DNA from: UBA5287 sp041672395
GTDB taxonomy: Bacteria; Bacteroidota; Bacteroidia; Bacteroidales; Dysgonomonadaceae
Assembly (NCBI GenBank): GCA_041672395.1
Contig: JBAYZS010000001.1
Coordinates: 1 to 64,000, forward strand
DNA length: 64,000 nucleotides
Direction of reading: 5' to 3'
Part shown: positions 26,758-34,793 of the stretch, one piece after another
How the letters are laid out: each line of letters begins with the position of its first letter
Numbering within the stretch: the first letter of the stretch is position 1
The notes under the pieces: model-generated
The model's input: only the letters and a program-made list of their open reading frames with translations
Database searches by the model: none
What the model was told of the DNA's origin: nothing
Position numbers and translations under genes: made by a program

Positions 26758-28101
26758 ATGATTTATTTAGTAATCATGCCCAAGCAGGGCCAATCCGTAG
26801 AAAGTTGCATTATCACAGAAATAAAAAAGAAGAAGGGTGATTTTGTTAAGAAAGGTGACATTCTTTTTTCATATGAAACAGACAAAGCTTCTTTCGATGA
26901 AGAGGCTCCTAATGAAGGTACAGTCTTAGAAGTTTTCTACGGAGAAGGTGACGAAGTTCCAGTGTTGGAGAAGATGATGGTGATTGGGGATGAAGGTGAG
27001 GACTATTCTACATTAATTGCAAATAGCATCTCAACGGAATCAATCCCTAAACCAGAATTTGAGCAACCTGATAATTCTATTTCTTTATCAACTACAGAAA
27101 CACAAGATGTATTGACACAGGATGTTGAGCCAAATATGTCATTGTTTATTTCTCCTCGTGCAAGTAAATTAGCAGAAAAGGAGGTCGTAAATGTAGATAA
27201 TGTTATTGGTACAGGTCCTAATGGCCGGATAATTGAAAGAGATATTCAAAATTATATAAATAATCAAGGGAAAGTTACACCTCTTGCAAAAAAGATGGTG
27301 GTACAAGAAAAATTACAACCTTCAGGTAGGGGCTCAGGTTTAAACGGGAATATTCGCTCAACTGATCTTTCTCCTCTTGCAAAAAAAGAGTACAGCGTCG
27401 ATTATGAGGACAAGAAAATATCTAATATGCGAAAGATTATTGCACGAGCGATGCATTCATCTCTTCAAAACTCGGCTCAACTAACACATCATCTTGGTGC
27501 TGATGCACGACGTATATTGGAACTTCGCGGACAAGTAAAAAAAGCTTTGGAAAAAGGAACTCTCACAACAAATATCACGTTGAATGATATGGTTTGTTTT
27601 GCGGTTATCAAAGCACTTAAAAAATATCCAAATGTAAATACTCATTTTTTGGGAGAGACAAAACGCTATTTTAATAAAGTACATCTAGCACTAGCCGTAG
27701 ATACGGATCGTGGACTTATGGTTCCTGTGGTTCGAAATGCAGATGATCTTTCAATCGTTGACTTATCTGATAAGTTTAAGGAGATTGCTGAAGCATGTCG
27801 AAAAGGAAATATTGATCCTGATATTTTGTCGTCTGAAGCTGGCACTTTTACAGTATCGAATTTAGGTAATTATGGTGTTGAAATGTTTACACCGGTAATT
27901 AATTTGCCTCAATCTGCAATTCTGGGTGTAAACACAATTGTTCCACGTCCAAAAGATTTAGGGAATGGTGTTTATGCATTTGTCCCATTTATTGGGTTAA
28001 GTTTGACATACGACCATCGTTCGCTAGATGGTGGCGAAGCAACTCGTTTTTTGAAGCAGATTGCCAACGAAATTGAGAATTTAGAAATAAAGTTTTTCTA
28101 A
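26758..28101 (+). CDS. 2-oxoacid dehydrogenase E2 (dihydrolipoyl acyltransferase)
   Basis: This 447-residue E2 has one lipoyl domain (about 1-77, lipoylated K43 in YETDKASFDE). A peripheral subunit-binding domain follows at about 131-165 (ISPRASKLAEKEVVNVDNVIGTGPNGRIIERDI written in short pieces: SPRASKLA, GTGPNGRI). A second, decayed repeat of that domain is at about 175-205 (TPLAKKMV, GSGLNGNI). The catalytic acyltransferase domain ends in TYDHRSLDGGEA (H420, D424). It passes an acyl group from the E1 thiamine adduct to CoA. Which 2-oxoacid or ketol is used cannot be read from the sequence. It is the first of three complex genes, followed by E3 and fused E1. Confidence 0.88.
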   Translation: MIYLVIMPKQGQSVESCIITEIKKKKGDFVKKGDILFSYETDKASFDEEAPNEGTVLEVFYGEGDEVPVLEKMMVIGDEGEDYSTLIANSISTESIPKPEFEQPDNSISLSTTETQDVLTQDVEPNMSLFISPRASKLAEKEVVNVDNVIGTGPNGRIIERDIQNYINNQGKVTPLAKKMVVQEKLQPSGRGSGLNGNIRSTDLSPLAKKEYSVDYEDKKISNMRKIIARAMHSSLQNSAQLTHHLGADARRILELRGQVKKALEKGTLTTNITLNDMVCFAVIKALKKYPNVNTHFLGETKRYFNKVHLALAVDTDRGLMVPVVRNADDLSIVDLSDKFKEIAEACRKGNIDPDILSSEAGTFTVSNLGNYGVEMFTPVINLPQSAILGVNTIVPRPKDLGNGVYAFVPFIGLSLTYDHRSLDGGEATRFLKQIANEIENLEIKFF

Positions 28102-28131
28102 TGAATATAAACTTATAGTAAAAAAAAAGAT

Positions 28132-29487
28132 ATGTTTGATTTAATCATTATAGGAGGAGGTCCGGCGGGATATGTAGCTGCAGAAAGAGCTGGTAGCAAA
28201 GGGCTTTCGGTAGCGTTGTTTGAGAAAAAAGCCATGGGTGGAGTATGTTTGAATGAAGGATGTATTCCTACTAAAACATTATTATACAGTGCAAAAACTT
28301 ATGAAAATGCAATTCATGGAGACAAGTATGGCATTACTTGCGAGAATGTTACATTTGATTTCAAGAAAATTATGTCGCGAAAGAAGAAAATCGTTCGCAA
28401 ACTGGTTCTTGGAGTTGAGTCATCAATGAAAGCTAATAATGTTACGGTTGTTTCTGCTGAAGCAATGATAAAAGGACGCAATAAGGATGGCTTTGAAGTT
28501 GAATGTAACGGAGAAAAATTTTTGAGCAAGAATTTGCTTATTTGTACGGGTTCAGAAGCGTCTGTTCCACCGATTCCCGGATTAAAAGAAGCAGGTGAGT
28601 TGATTTTAACTAATCGAGAAATACTGGAATTAGAAAACATTCCGGAATCACTTGTTATAATAGGTGGAGGTGTTATCGGAATGGAGTTTGCGAGTTTTTA
28701 CAATAGCTTTGGGACAAAAGTGACTGTTGTGGAAATGTTACCTGAAATTTTAGGTGGTTTGGATTACGAGATCAGTGCAATGTTGCGTGATATTTATGCC
28801 AAGAAAGGGGTCCAATTTAATCTCAATGCAAAAGTAATTCAGGTTGACGAAAATAAGGTTGTGTATGAAAAAGATGGTGTTACTCAGAGTGTTGAAGGAG
28901 AAAAAATTCTGTTAAGTGTTGGAAGAAGAGCAAATATTAAAGGTTTTGGTCTTGAAAACCTGAATGTTGAGACAACACGGTCAGGTATAAAAGTAGATGA
29001 AAAAATGAAAACAAATATTCCTGGTGTGTATGCAGCGGGAGATGTTACTGGATTTTCATTATTAGCGCATACTGCTTCACGCGAAGGTGAAGTTGTGATA
29101 AATAATCTTACTGGAGGTAACGATATTATGCGTTATAATGGCATCCCCGGAGTTGTTTATACAAATCCTGAAGTTGCGGGTGTCGGTGAAACAGAAGAGA
29201 GTGCAAAATCTAAAGGAATATTGTATAAGGTAGCCAAATTACCTATGTCATATGCAGGTAGATTTGTTGCAGAAAATGAGGGTGGAAACGGGCTTTGTAA
29301 AATTCTAATTGGTGAAAAATACGGAGAGATAATTGGAGTACACATGCTTGGGACACCTTGTAGTGAGATTATATTCGGAGCGGGAATGGCAATCGAACAA
29401 GAAATGACTATCGACGAACTGAAAGAAGTGATATTTCCTCATCCAACGGTAAGTGAAATAATCAAAGAAACCATTTTTAAGTTTTAA
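28132..29487 (+). CDS. lpdA: Dihydrolipoamide dehydrogenase (E3)
   Basis: At 451 residues this is a standard flavoprotein disulfide oxidoreductase. Motifs are FAD-binding IIGGGPAGYVAAERA (7-21), redox disulfide GGVCLNEGCIPTK (C39/C44), NAD-binding VIIGGGVIGMEFASFYNSFG (about 176-195), FAD-binding GVYAAGDVTGFSLLAH, and C-terminal FPHPTVSEI with the His-Glu pair. It reoxidises the E2 lipoyl group with NAD+. It lies between E2 (30-base gap) and E1 (42-base gap), so it serves the dedicated complex encoded here. Confidence 0.93.
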   Translation: MFDLIIIGGGPAGYVAAERAGSKGLSVALFEKKAMGGVCLNEGCIPTKTLLYSAKTYENAIHGDKYGITCENVTFDFKKIMSRKKKIVRKLVLGVESSMKANNVTVVSAEAMIKGRNKDGFEVECNGEKFLSKNLLICTGSEASVPPIPGLKEAGELILTNREILELENIPESLVIIGGGVIGMEFASFYNSFGTKVTVVEMLPEILGGLDYEISAMLRDIYAKKGVQFNLNAKVIQVDENKVVYEKDGVTQSVEGEKILLSVGRRANIKGFGLENLNVETTRSGIKVDEKMKTNIPGVYAAGDVTGFSLLAHTASREGEVVINNLTGGNDIMRYNGIPGVVYTNPEVAGVGETEESAKSKGILYKVAKLPMSYAGRFVAENEGGNGLCKILIGEKYGEIIGVHMLGTPCSEIIFGAGMAIEQEMTIDELKEVIFPHPTVSEIIKETIFKF

Positions 29488-29529
29488 TTGGAACATATAA
29501 ATAAATAACATAATCAAAAATTATATACT

Positions 29530-31989
29530 ATGCCAAAAGTTCAAATCATTGATCCGACAGAAGTTCGTAAACCTGGATTCATTGAATTTCAGTCGATACC
29601 TGTGAATCAATATCAGAAGACAGTAAAAGAAGAAAGAAACAATTTTTCAGATGATGAATTAAAAACTATTTATCACGATATGGTATTGATCAGGGAGTTT
29701 GAAACCATGATCAATCAAATTAAAATAAAAGGGGAATATAATGGAACTCCTTATAATCATCCAGGTCCTGCTCACCTTTCTATAGGACAAGAATCAGCGG
29801 CAGTTGGAATGGCGTGGACTCTTGACGTAAATGACTTTATTTTCGGAAGTCATCGCTCTCATGGAGAAATACTTGCAAAAGGTATGTCTGCAATCCACAA
29901 ATTGGATGATAAAACATTAATGGAAATTATGAATACTTTTTTTGATGGTGCTGTTCTGAAGATTGTTGAAAAAGATTTTCATGGTACCACAAAAGAACTT
30001 GCTCGTCGTTTTCTGATTTATGGAACTCTGGCCGAGATATTTGCACGTCAGACGGGATTCAATAAAGGTTTAGGTGGATCGATGCATGCTTTTTTTACCC
30101 CTTTCGGAGTTTATCCCAATAACGCAATAGTGGGTGGATCAGGAGATATTGCTGTTGGTGCGGCTTTATATAAAAAGGTAAATCGCAAGCCGGGATTAGT
30201 GGTGGCTAATATTGGCGATGCGTCTATGGCATGCGGACCTGTTTGGGAAGGAATAACTTTTGCTGCTATGGATCAGTTCAAACAATTATGGGAAGGTGAA
30301 ATGAAAGGTGGTTTACCTATCATCTTTAATATTATGAATAACCAATACGGGATGGGAGGTCAAACAGACGGAGAGACAATGGGTTACGATATTGCAGCTA
30401 GAATTGGAGCGGGAGTGAATCCTGAGCAAATGCATGCTGAAAGAGTTGATGGCTACAATCCACTTTCTGTAATTGACGCTTATAAGCGTAAACGAAAAGT
30501 ACTTGAAGAAAAAAATGGTCCCGTATTGCTGGATGTACTTACGTATCGTTACAGCGGGCATTCACCTTCGGATGCTTCGTCATACCGGACAAAAGAAGAG
30601 GTGGAAGCGTGGGAAAAACAAGATTGTATTGTTTCTTATGGCAATCAGTTAATAGATGCCGGAGTCGCAGTTCAGGATGATCTTGATGCGGTTTGGATGG
30701 ATATTAAAGATTTGATTTACAGCATGTTCGTAAAGGCTATTGATGATGAGATCTCCCCACGTATGAATAACTGTGAGGTAATTGGAGACATGATGTTTTC
30801 AAATGGAACAGTGGATTCTTTTTCGGATGCAATACCTGAAGTATTACATCCGATGGAAGAGAATACTCGAGTAAAAAAGATTGCATCGAAAGAACGTTTT
30901 GCGTTTGACAGCGAAGGAAAACCTTTTAGTAAGATGAAGCAATTTCAGTTGAGGGATGCATTATTTGAAGCTATTATAGATAGATTTTATAAGGATGCTT
31001 CTCTGATAGCTTATGGGGAAGAAAACCGTGATTGGGGAGGAGCTTTTGCTGTTTATTCCGGTCTTACGGAAGCGTTACCATATAATCGACTGTTTAATTC
31101 TCCCATTTCAGAAGGTTCAATAGTGGGTACAGCGATTGGTTATGCAATGTGTGGCGGCAGAGTTATCCCTGAAATTATGTATTGCGATTTTTTGGGAAGA
31201 TGTGGTGATGAGGTTTTTAATCAATTACCAAAATGGCAAGCAATGAGTGGAAATGTCTTGAAGATGCCGATTGTACTTAGGGTATCGGTCGGCTCAAAAT
31301 ACGGTGCTCAACATTCTCAGGATTGGTCGTCATTGGTAGCGCACATTCCGGGTATTAAGGTTTGTTTTCCCGCAACTCCATTTGATGCTAAAGGTTTGAT
31401 GAATGCAGCTTTACAAGGTACAGATCCGGTTGTATTCTTTGAAAGTCAGCGTGTTTACGATATTGGTGAACAGTTTCACAAGGGTGGGGTACCAAAAGAA
31501 TATTACGAAATATCCTTTGGTGAGCCAGACATAAAGAAGGAAGGAAATGATATTACTATCCTGACAATAGGACACACGCTTTATCCTGCTCTGAAAGCAG
31601 CTGCCGAATTAGAAGAGAAATACGGAATGAGTGCAGAAGTGATTGATGCACGCAGTCTTGTACCCTTTAATTACGAAAAAGTGATTGAGTCCGTAAAAAA
31701 GACTGGAAGAATCATACTTGCCAGTGATGCCACCACGCGTGGTTCTTTTTTAAATGACCTGGCATCAAACATTGGATCACTTTGTTTCGATTATTTGGAT
31801 GCACCGGTTTGTGTGCTTGGTTCGCGTAATTGGATTACTCCTGCTCACGAACTGGAAGATTCTTTTTTTCCTCAACCTGGTTGGTTTATTGATATGATTC
31901 ACGAACGCATTCAGCCTTTGAAAAATTATGTTCCAGGGGAGAATTTTACAGATGGAGAGATAATTAGACGTGCAAAAAAAGGCATTTAA
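29530..31989 (+). CDS. Fused alpha-beta E1 of a 2-oxoacid (or acetoin-type) dehydrogenase complex
   Basis: This is an 819-residue single-chain E1. The N-terminal half is alpha: YNGTPYNHPGPAHLSIGQE, FGSHRSHGEIL, GLGGSMHAFF, and TPP/Mg loop GDASMACGPVWEG with NIMNNQYGMGGQ. The C-terminal half (from about 470) is beta: LIAYGEENRDWGGAFAVYSGL, ISEGSIVGTAIGYAMCGGRVIPEIMYCDF, VVFFESQRVYD. Residues 105-175 hold an insert (STMEIMNTFFDG region) not usual in alpha subunits. It decarboxylates a 2-oxoacid or, as in acetoin dehydrogenase, cleaves a ketol on thiamine diphosphate. Fused E1 resembles Bacteroidota branched-chain/acetoin-type enzymes. Its place in a sugar operon makes the substrate the key open question. 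Confidence 0.85.
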   Translation: MPKVQIIDPTEVRKPGFIEFQSIPVNQYQKTVKEERNNFSDDELKTIYHDMVLIREFETMINQIKIKGEYNGTPYNHPGPAHLSIGQESAAVGMAWTLDVNDFIFGSHRSHGEILAKGMSAIHKLDDKTLMEIMNTFFDGAVLKIVEKDFHGTTKELARRFLIYGTLAEIFARQTGFNKGLGGSMHAFFTPFGVYPNNAIVGGSGDIAVGAALYKKVNRKPGLVVANIGDASMACGPVWEGITFAAMDQFKQLWEGEMKGGLPIIFNIMNNQYGMGGQTDGETMGYDIAARIGAGVNPEQMHAERVDGYNPLSVIDAYKRKRKVLEEKNGPVLLDVLTYRYSGHSPSDASSYRTKEEVEAWEKQDCIVSYGNQLIDAGVAVQDDLDAVWMDIKDLIYSMFVKAIDDEISPRMNNCEVIGDMMFSNGTVDSFSDAIPEVLHPMEENTRVKKIASKERFAFDSEGKPFSKMKQFQLRDALFEAIIDRFYKDASLIAYGEENRDWGGAFAVYSGLTEALPYNRLFNSPISEGSIVGTAIGYAMCGGRVIPEIMYCDFLGRCGDEVFNQLPKWQAMSGNVLKMPIVLRVSVGSKYGAQHSQDWSSLVAHIPGIKVCFPATPFDAKGLMNAALQGTDPVVFFESQRVYDIGEQFHKGGVPKEYYEISFGEPDIKKEGNDITILTIGHTLYPALKAAAELEEKYGMSAEVIDARSLVPFNYEKVIESVKKTGRIILASDATTRGSFLNDLASNIGSLCFDYLDAPVCVLGSRNWITPAHELEDSFFPQPGWFIDMIHERIQPLKNYVPGENFTDGEIIRRAKKGI

Positions 31990-32006
31990 TAATTAACAAA
32001 AAGAAT

Positions 32007-32672
32007 ATGATATATTTAGCAGATACTGCTAATCTGAGTGAAATAAAAGATTTGTTCTCCTACTTTCCCCTTGAGGGCGTAACAACAAATCCAACAATTC
32101 TATCTCATACGGGCAAATGCTTGTCGCAGGTAGTACCCGAAATCCAGCAATGTATTGGCGATAAGATGTTGCACATACAAATGATTAGTGAAAAGGCTGA
32201 AGACATATTCCTTGAAGCAAAAAGATACAGAGATTATTTTCAGTTGGGAGATAATTATTATGTAAAAATACCCGTAACAAAAGAAGGTTTCAGAGCAATC
32301 AGGATGGTAAAGGAAGCTGGTATGAAAGTGACCGCTACGGCTATATTTACTCAACAACAAGCTCTAATTGCAGCTATGGCAGGAGCCGATTTTGTTGCAC
32401 CATATGTAAACAGGTTAGACAATATCTCGTCTCATGGTATTGATGTTGTGGCAGATATTGTAAAAACATTCAAGTTGTTCAACTCTTCTTGTAAAGTTTT
32501 GGGCGCTAGCTTTAAAAATGTTGACCAAATATATCGTGTAAGTATGGTTGGATGTCATGCTGTTACGGTTACATATGAAGTATTAGAAGCTTTGATGAGG
32601 CATCCAATGACAGACAGAGGTGTGTTGGATTTTGAAAAAGATGGGGCACATCTGTACGATGTTGATTTTTAA
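32007..32672 (+). CDS. fsa: Fructose-6-phosphate aldolase/transaldolase-like protein
   Basis: At 221 residues this has the length of the FSA/TalC subfamily. MIYLADTANLSEIKDLFSYFPLEGVTTNPTIL is the family start. The Schiff-base lysine is K87 in YYVKIPVTKEG, followed by VTATAIFTQQQALIAAMAGADFVAPYVNRLDN and KVLGASFKN. The family makes or cleaves aldol bonds with dihydroxyacetone (FSA) or transfers a dihydroxyacetone unit (transaldolase). It lies 17 bases after the E1 gene, so it is part of the operon. A role in handling a C3 ketone unit made by the aldolases is possible but not shown. Confidence 0.85.
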   Translation: MIYLADTANLSEIKDLFSYFPLEGVTTNPTILSHTGKCLSQVVPEIQQCIGDKMLHIQMISEKAEDIFLEAKRYRDYFQLGDNYYVKIPVTKEGFRAIRMVKEAGMKVTATAIFTQQQALIAAMAGADFVAPYVNRLDNISSHGIDVVADIVKTFKLFNSSCKVLGASFKNVDQIYRVSMVGCHAVTVTYEVLEALMRHPMTDRGVLDFEKDGAHLYDVDF

Positions 32673-32767
32673 CTCAATAGGTAGGATTCATTGACCAACC
32701 TAATAACTGGCTCATTTATATGATATTGAATTATTAGTAGTTATCTTTCTTAATTTAAAAGATTGTT

Positions 32768-33520
32768 TTGATTGCAATAGTTTCATCTTCAGACAATTCT
32801 TCATTTAATCTTTCGGTTGAAGAATATCTTTTTTCTGAATATAATGAAGAAGTATTGTATCTATATGTAAATACTTCTTCAGTCATCGTTGGCTCTAATC
32901 AGGAAGTCAAACAAGAAGTAAATGTCGATTATTGTGAAAAGAATGATATTCAAATAATTCGCAGAATGTCGGGCGGGGGAGCTGTTTATCATGATAAGGG
33001 TAATTTGAATTATTCATTCATCTGGAATAAAGGAAGAGGAGGATCACCATTGAATGCCGATTTTCTTCTTCCTGTAATTAAAGTATTGAATACTTTACAG
33101 GTTCCAGTAGAATTAGGAAAGAGAAAAGATTTGTGGTTGAAGAGTGGTCACAAAATATCAGGAACAGCTTCTCATATATCGCGGAACAGGGAGCTGCATC
33201 ATGGTACACTTTTGTACAACACTGATTTATGGAAACTTCAACAGTCTTTGGAAACTGGCGTTTCTATAGAAAATAATGAAGTGATAAAAAAGAAAAGGAC
33301 GGCATCTATTAAAAGTCCAGTTACTAACATTCGTACGTTTCTGCTCGAAAACGAGATTCTAGCACCCAATACAGATTGTTTTTTTCAATTGTTTATTGAG
33401 AGGTTGATGAACTACTTCCATATAGACAAGTTGTCTCAACTTTCAGAACACGATATGGAACAAATTGATAAATTGAGAAAACGTAAATACAATCAGCCAG
33501 TGTGGAACTATAAACTTTGA
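32768..33520 (+). CDS. lplA: Lipoate-protein ligase A
   Basis: This 250-residue protein begins at a TTG codon. I accept that start because IAIVSSSDNSSFNLSVEEYLF aligns with the normal LplA N-terminus and no ATG lies nearby upstream in frame. The motif RRMSGGGAVYHDKGNLNYSF (near 57-76) is the lipoyl-AMP binding site, and the lysine in KISGTASHI is the second conserved element. It attaches scavenged lipoate (via lipoyl-AMP) to E2. The position directly after the E2-E3-E1 genes implies that it activates this complex. It is shorter than the two-domain Escherichia coli enzyme (about 338), as in many Bacteroidota. Confidence 0.88.
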   Translation: MIAIVSSSDNSSFNLSVEEYLFSEYNEEVLYLYVNTSSVIVGSNQEVKQEVNVDYCEKNDIQIIRRMSGGGAVYHDKGNLNYSFIWNKGRGGSPLNADFLLPVIKVLNTLQVPVELGKRKDLWLKSGHKISGTASHISRNRELHHGTLLYNTDLWKLQQSLETGVSIENNEVIKKKRTASIKSPVTNIRTFLLENEILAPNTDCFFQLFIERLMNYFHIDKLSQLSEHDMEQIDKLRKRKYNQPVWNYKL

Positions 33521-33528
33521 ATAATAAG

Positions 33529-34584
33529 TTAGCGACAAGCTTTAGAAGTTTGTGCTGAACGCATTGGATTAAGTATGCTGCTTGTCTTTTTATAATAAGC
33601 ATCAGCATATTGTTGCATTCCCAAGTCTGAGGCATGAATACCATCTGTATGACTATCTATGCTCAATCCTAATTCTTCAAATGTCATATAATAAAGATTC
33701 TCTACCTTATCTTTCATTATTTGATAAACAGCGTTCAATTGTTCATTGGGCTTTACATAACGTTCTTTCTCATTATCAGATGCATTATAACCCATATATC
33801 CGTCATGTTTTACTAAAAGAATTGGAGCATTGCTTTTATTCCTTAAAATTCGGATACCTGCTTCCACGCTTTCTTTAATTAGTTCAGTTCTATCATTGGT
33901 CATATTAAGCATGCAGTCAATCACATACATACTTACATCTAACTCTGATAATAATTCAAACATCTCTTTCTCTAAGCGACCATTACCTGAGAATCCCAGG
34001 TTAATTACAGGTTTGTCAATATTCCGTTGCAAAATATTTGTCCAAGACATTCCAGGCCTTGAAGCACAAACTCCCTGAGCAATAGACGTACCATAAATGA
34101 CAATGGGTTTTTCATTTGACGGACAAATAAATTCAACGCTATATCCACTTGGTACACCTATTTGCAACTGACTTACCTCGTTATGTAAAGGAAGATAAAG
34201 AGTGAATTCATTTCTTTTTTCTTTTTGATTCTTAAATGTCAGGTTATCATATTAGTAACTTATTGTATCAGAAAAATCGAATCTCCCCTTGCAATAATAT
34301 TGGCTACCATCAGCATTCTTCATATAAAGGTCAACTCCACTGACACCTGTAGAAGGCATATGTGGCATTGATAAATTCCATAAGGGTTTACGCACAATTA
34401 CATTAGCTCGATCCGGAAGACGATGATATATCTTACCAATTTCTTTATTCCAACCTCTTCCTTGTATGGGGAATAACGAATTATCTACCGGATTATACTA
34501 TTTTGTTTGTGCCGATACGTTTAAGCATGGTAACAAACTCAATGTAAATATTAGAGAAACCAGTAATGCATTTTTATATATCAT
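33529..34584 (-). pseudogene. SGNH (GDSL) esterase with GxDLY domain, broken by two in-frame stops
   Basis: One continuous minus-strand frame runs from ATG 34584 to the stop at 33529 (351 sense positions). It is interrupted by TAG at 34500-34498 (codon 29, just after the signal peptide LNVSAQTK) and TAA at 34254-34252 (codon 111). Codons 29-139 encode a GxDLY domain (STGVSGVDLYMKNADG). From about 140 the SGNH hydrolase domain is intact: YGTSIAQG (nucleophile Ser), GFSGNG, and DGIHASDLG (Asp/His). The family includes carbohydrate acetyl-esterases, which suits the glycan locus. A partial product could start at TTG 34167 but would lack export. I call it a pseudogene unless the stops are read through or are sequencing errors. 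Confidence 0.85.
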
Positions 34585-34645
34585 CTTAATTTTTTATTCA
34601 GTTGTTTGAATACTTTGAATGAATTCAATGATTTGTTTTAGATTG

Positions 34646-34676
34646 CAAATCTAGTTAATTCACATTATGATACAAA
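34646..34676 (-). promoter_or_regulatory. Consensus promoter of the broken SGNH gene
   Basis: Minus strand: TTTG at 34676-34673, TAGATTTG at 34653-34646, spacer exactly 19 bases. The start of transcription would be near 34639, giving a leader of about 55 bases to the ATG at 34584. The promoter is unaltered although the gene carries two nonsense codons. Confidence 0.6.
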
Positions 34677-34752
34677 ATCAAATTATTTCTTATGTCAATG
34701 CATGCAAACAGAGATTCTTATCGAATAAAATGAGTATTGTTTAAAAATAGAC

Positions 34753-34760
34753 TATTTTTG
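34753..34760 (+). promoter_or_regulatory. -7 box of the TolB-like gene
   Basis: TATTTTTG fits the TAnnTTTG consensus and would start transcription about 27 bases before the ATG at 34794. No -33 TTTG lies at the ideal distance; the closest TTG is at 34737-34739, only 13 bases upstream. Confidence 0.4.
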
Positions 34761-34793
34761 CAGATGCTTTAATCTGCTAATTATCTATTAATT

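Noticed and set aside
28314..28640. 108-residue minus-strand frame
   Set aside because: It is antisense to lpdA, whose motifs are complete across this stretch.
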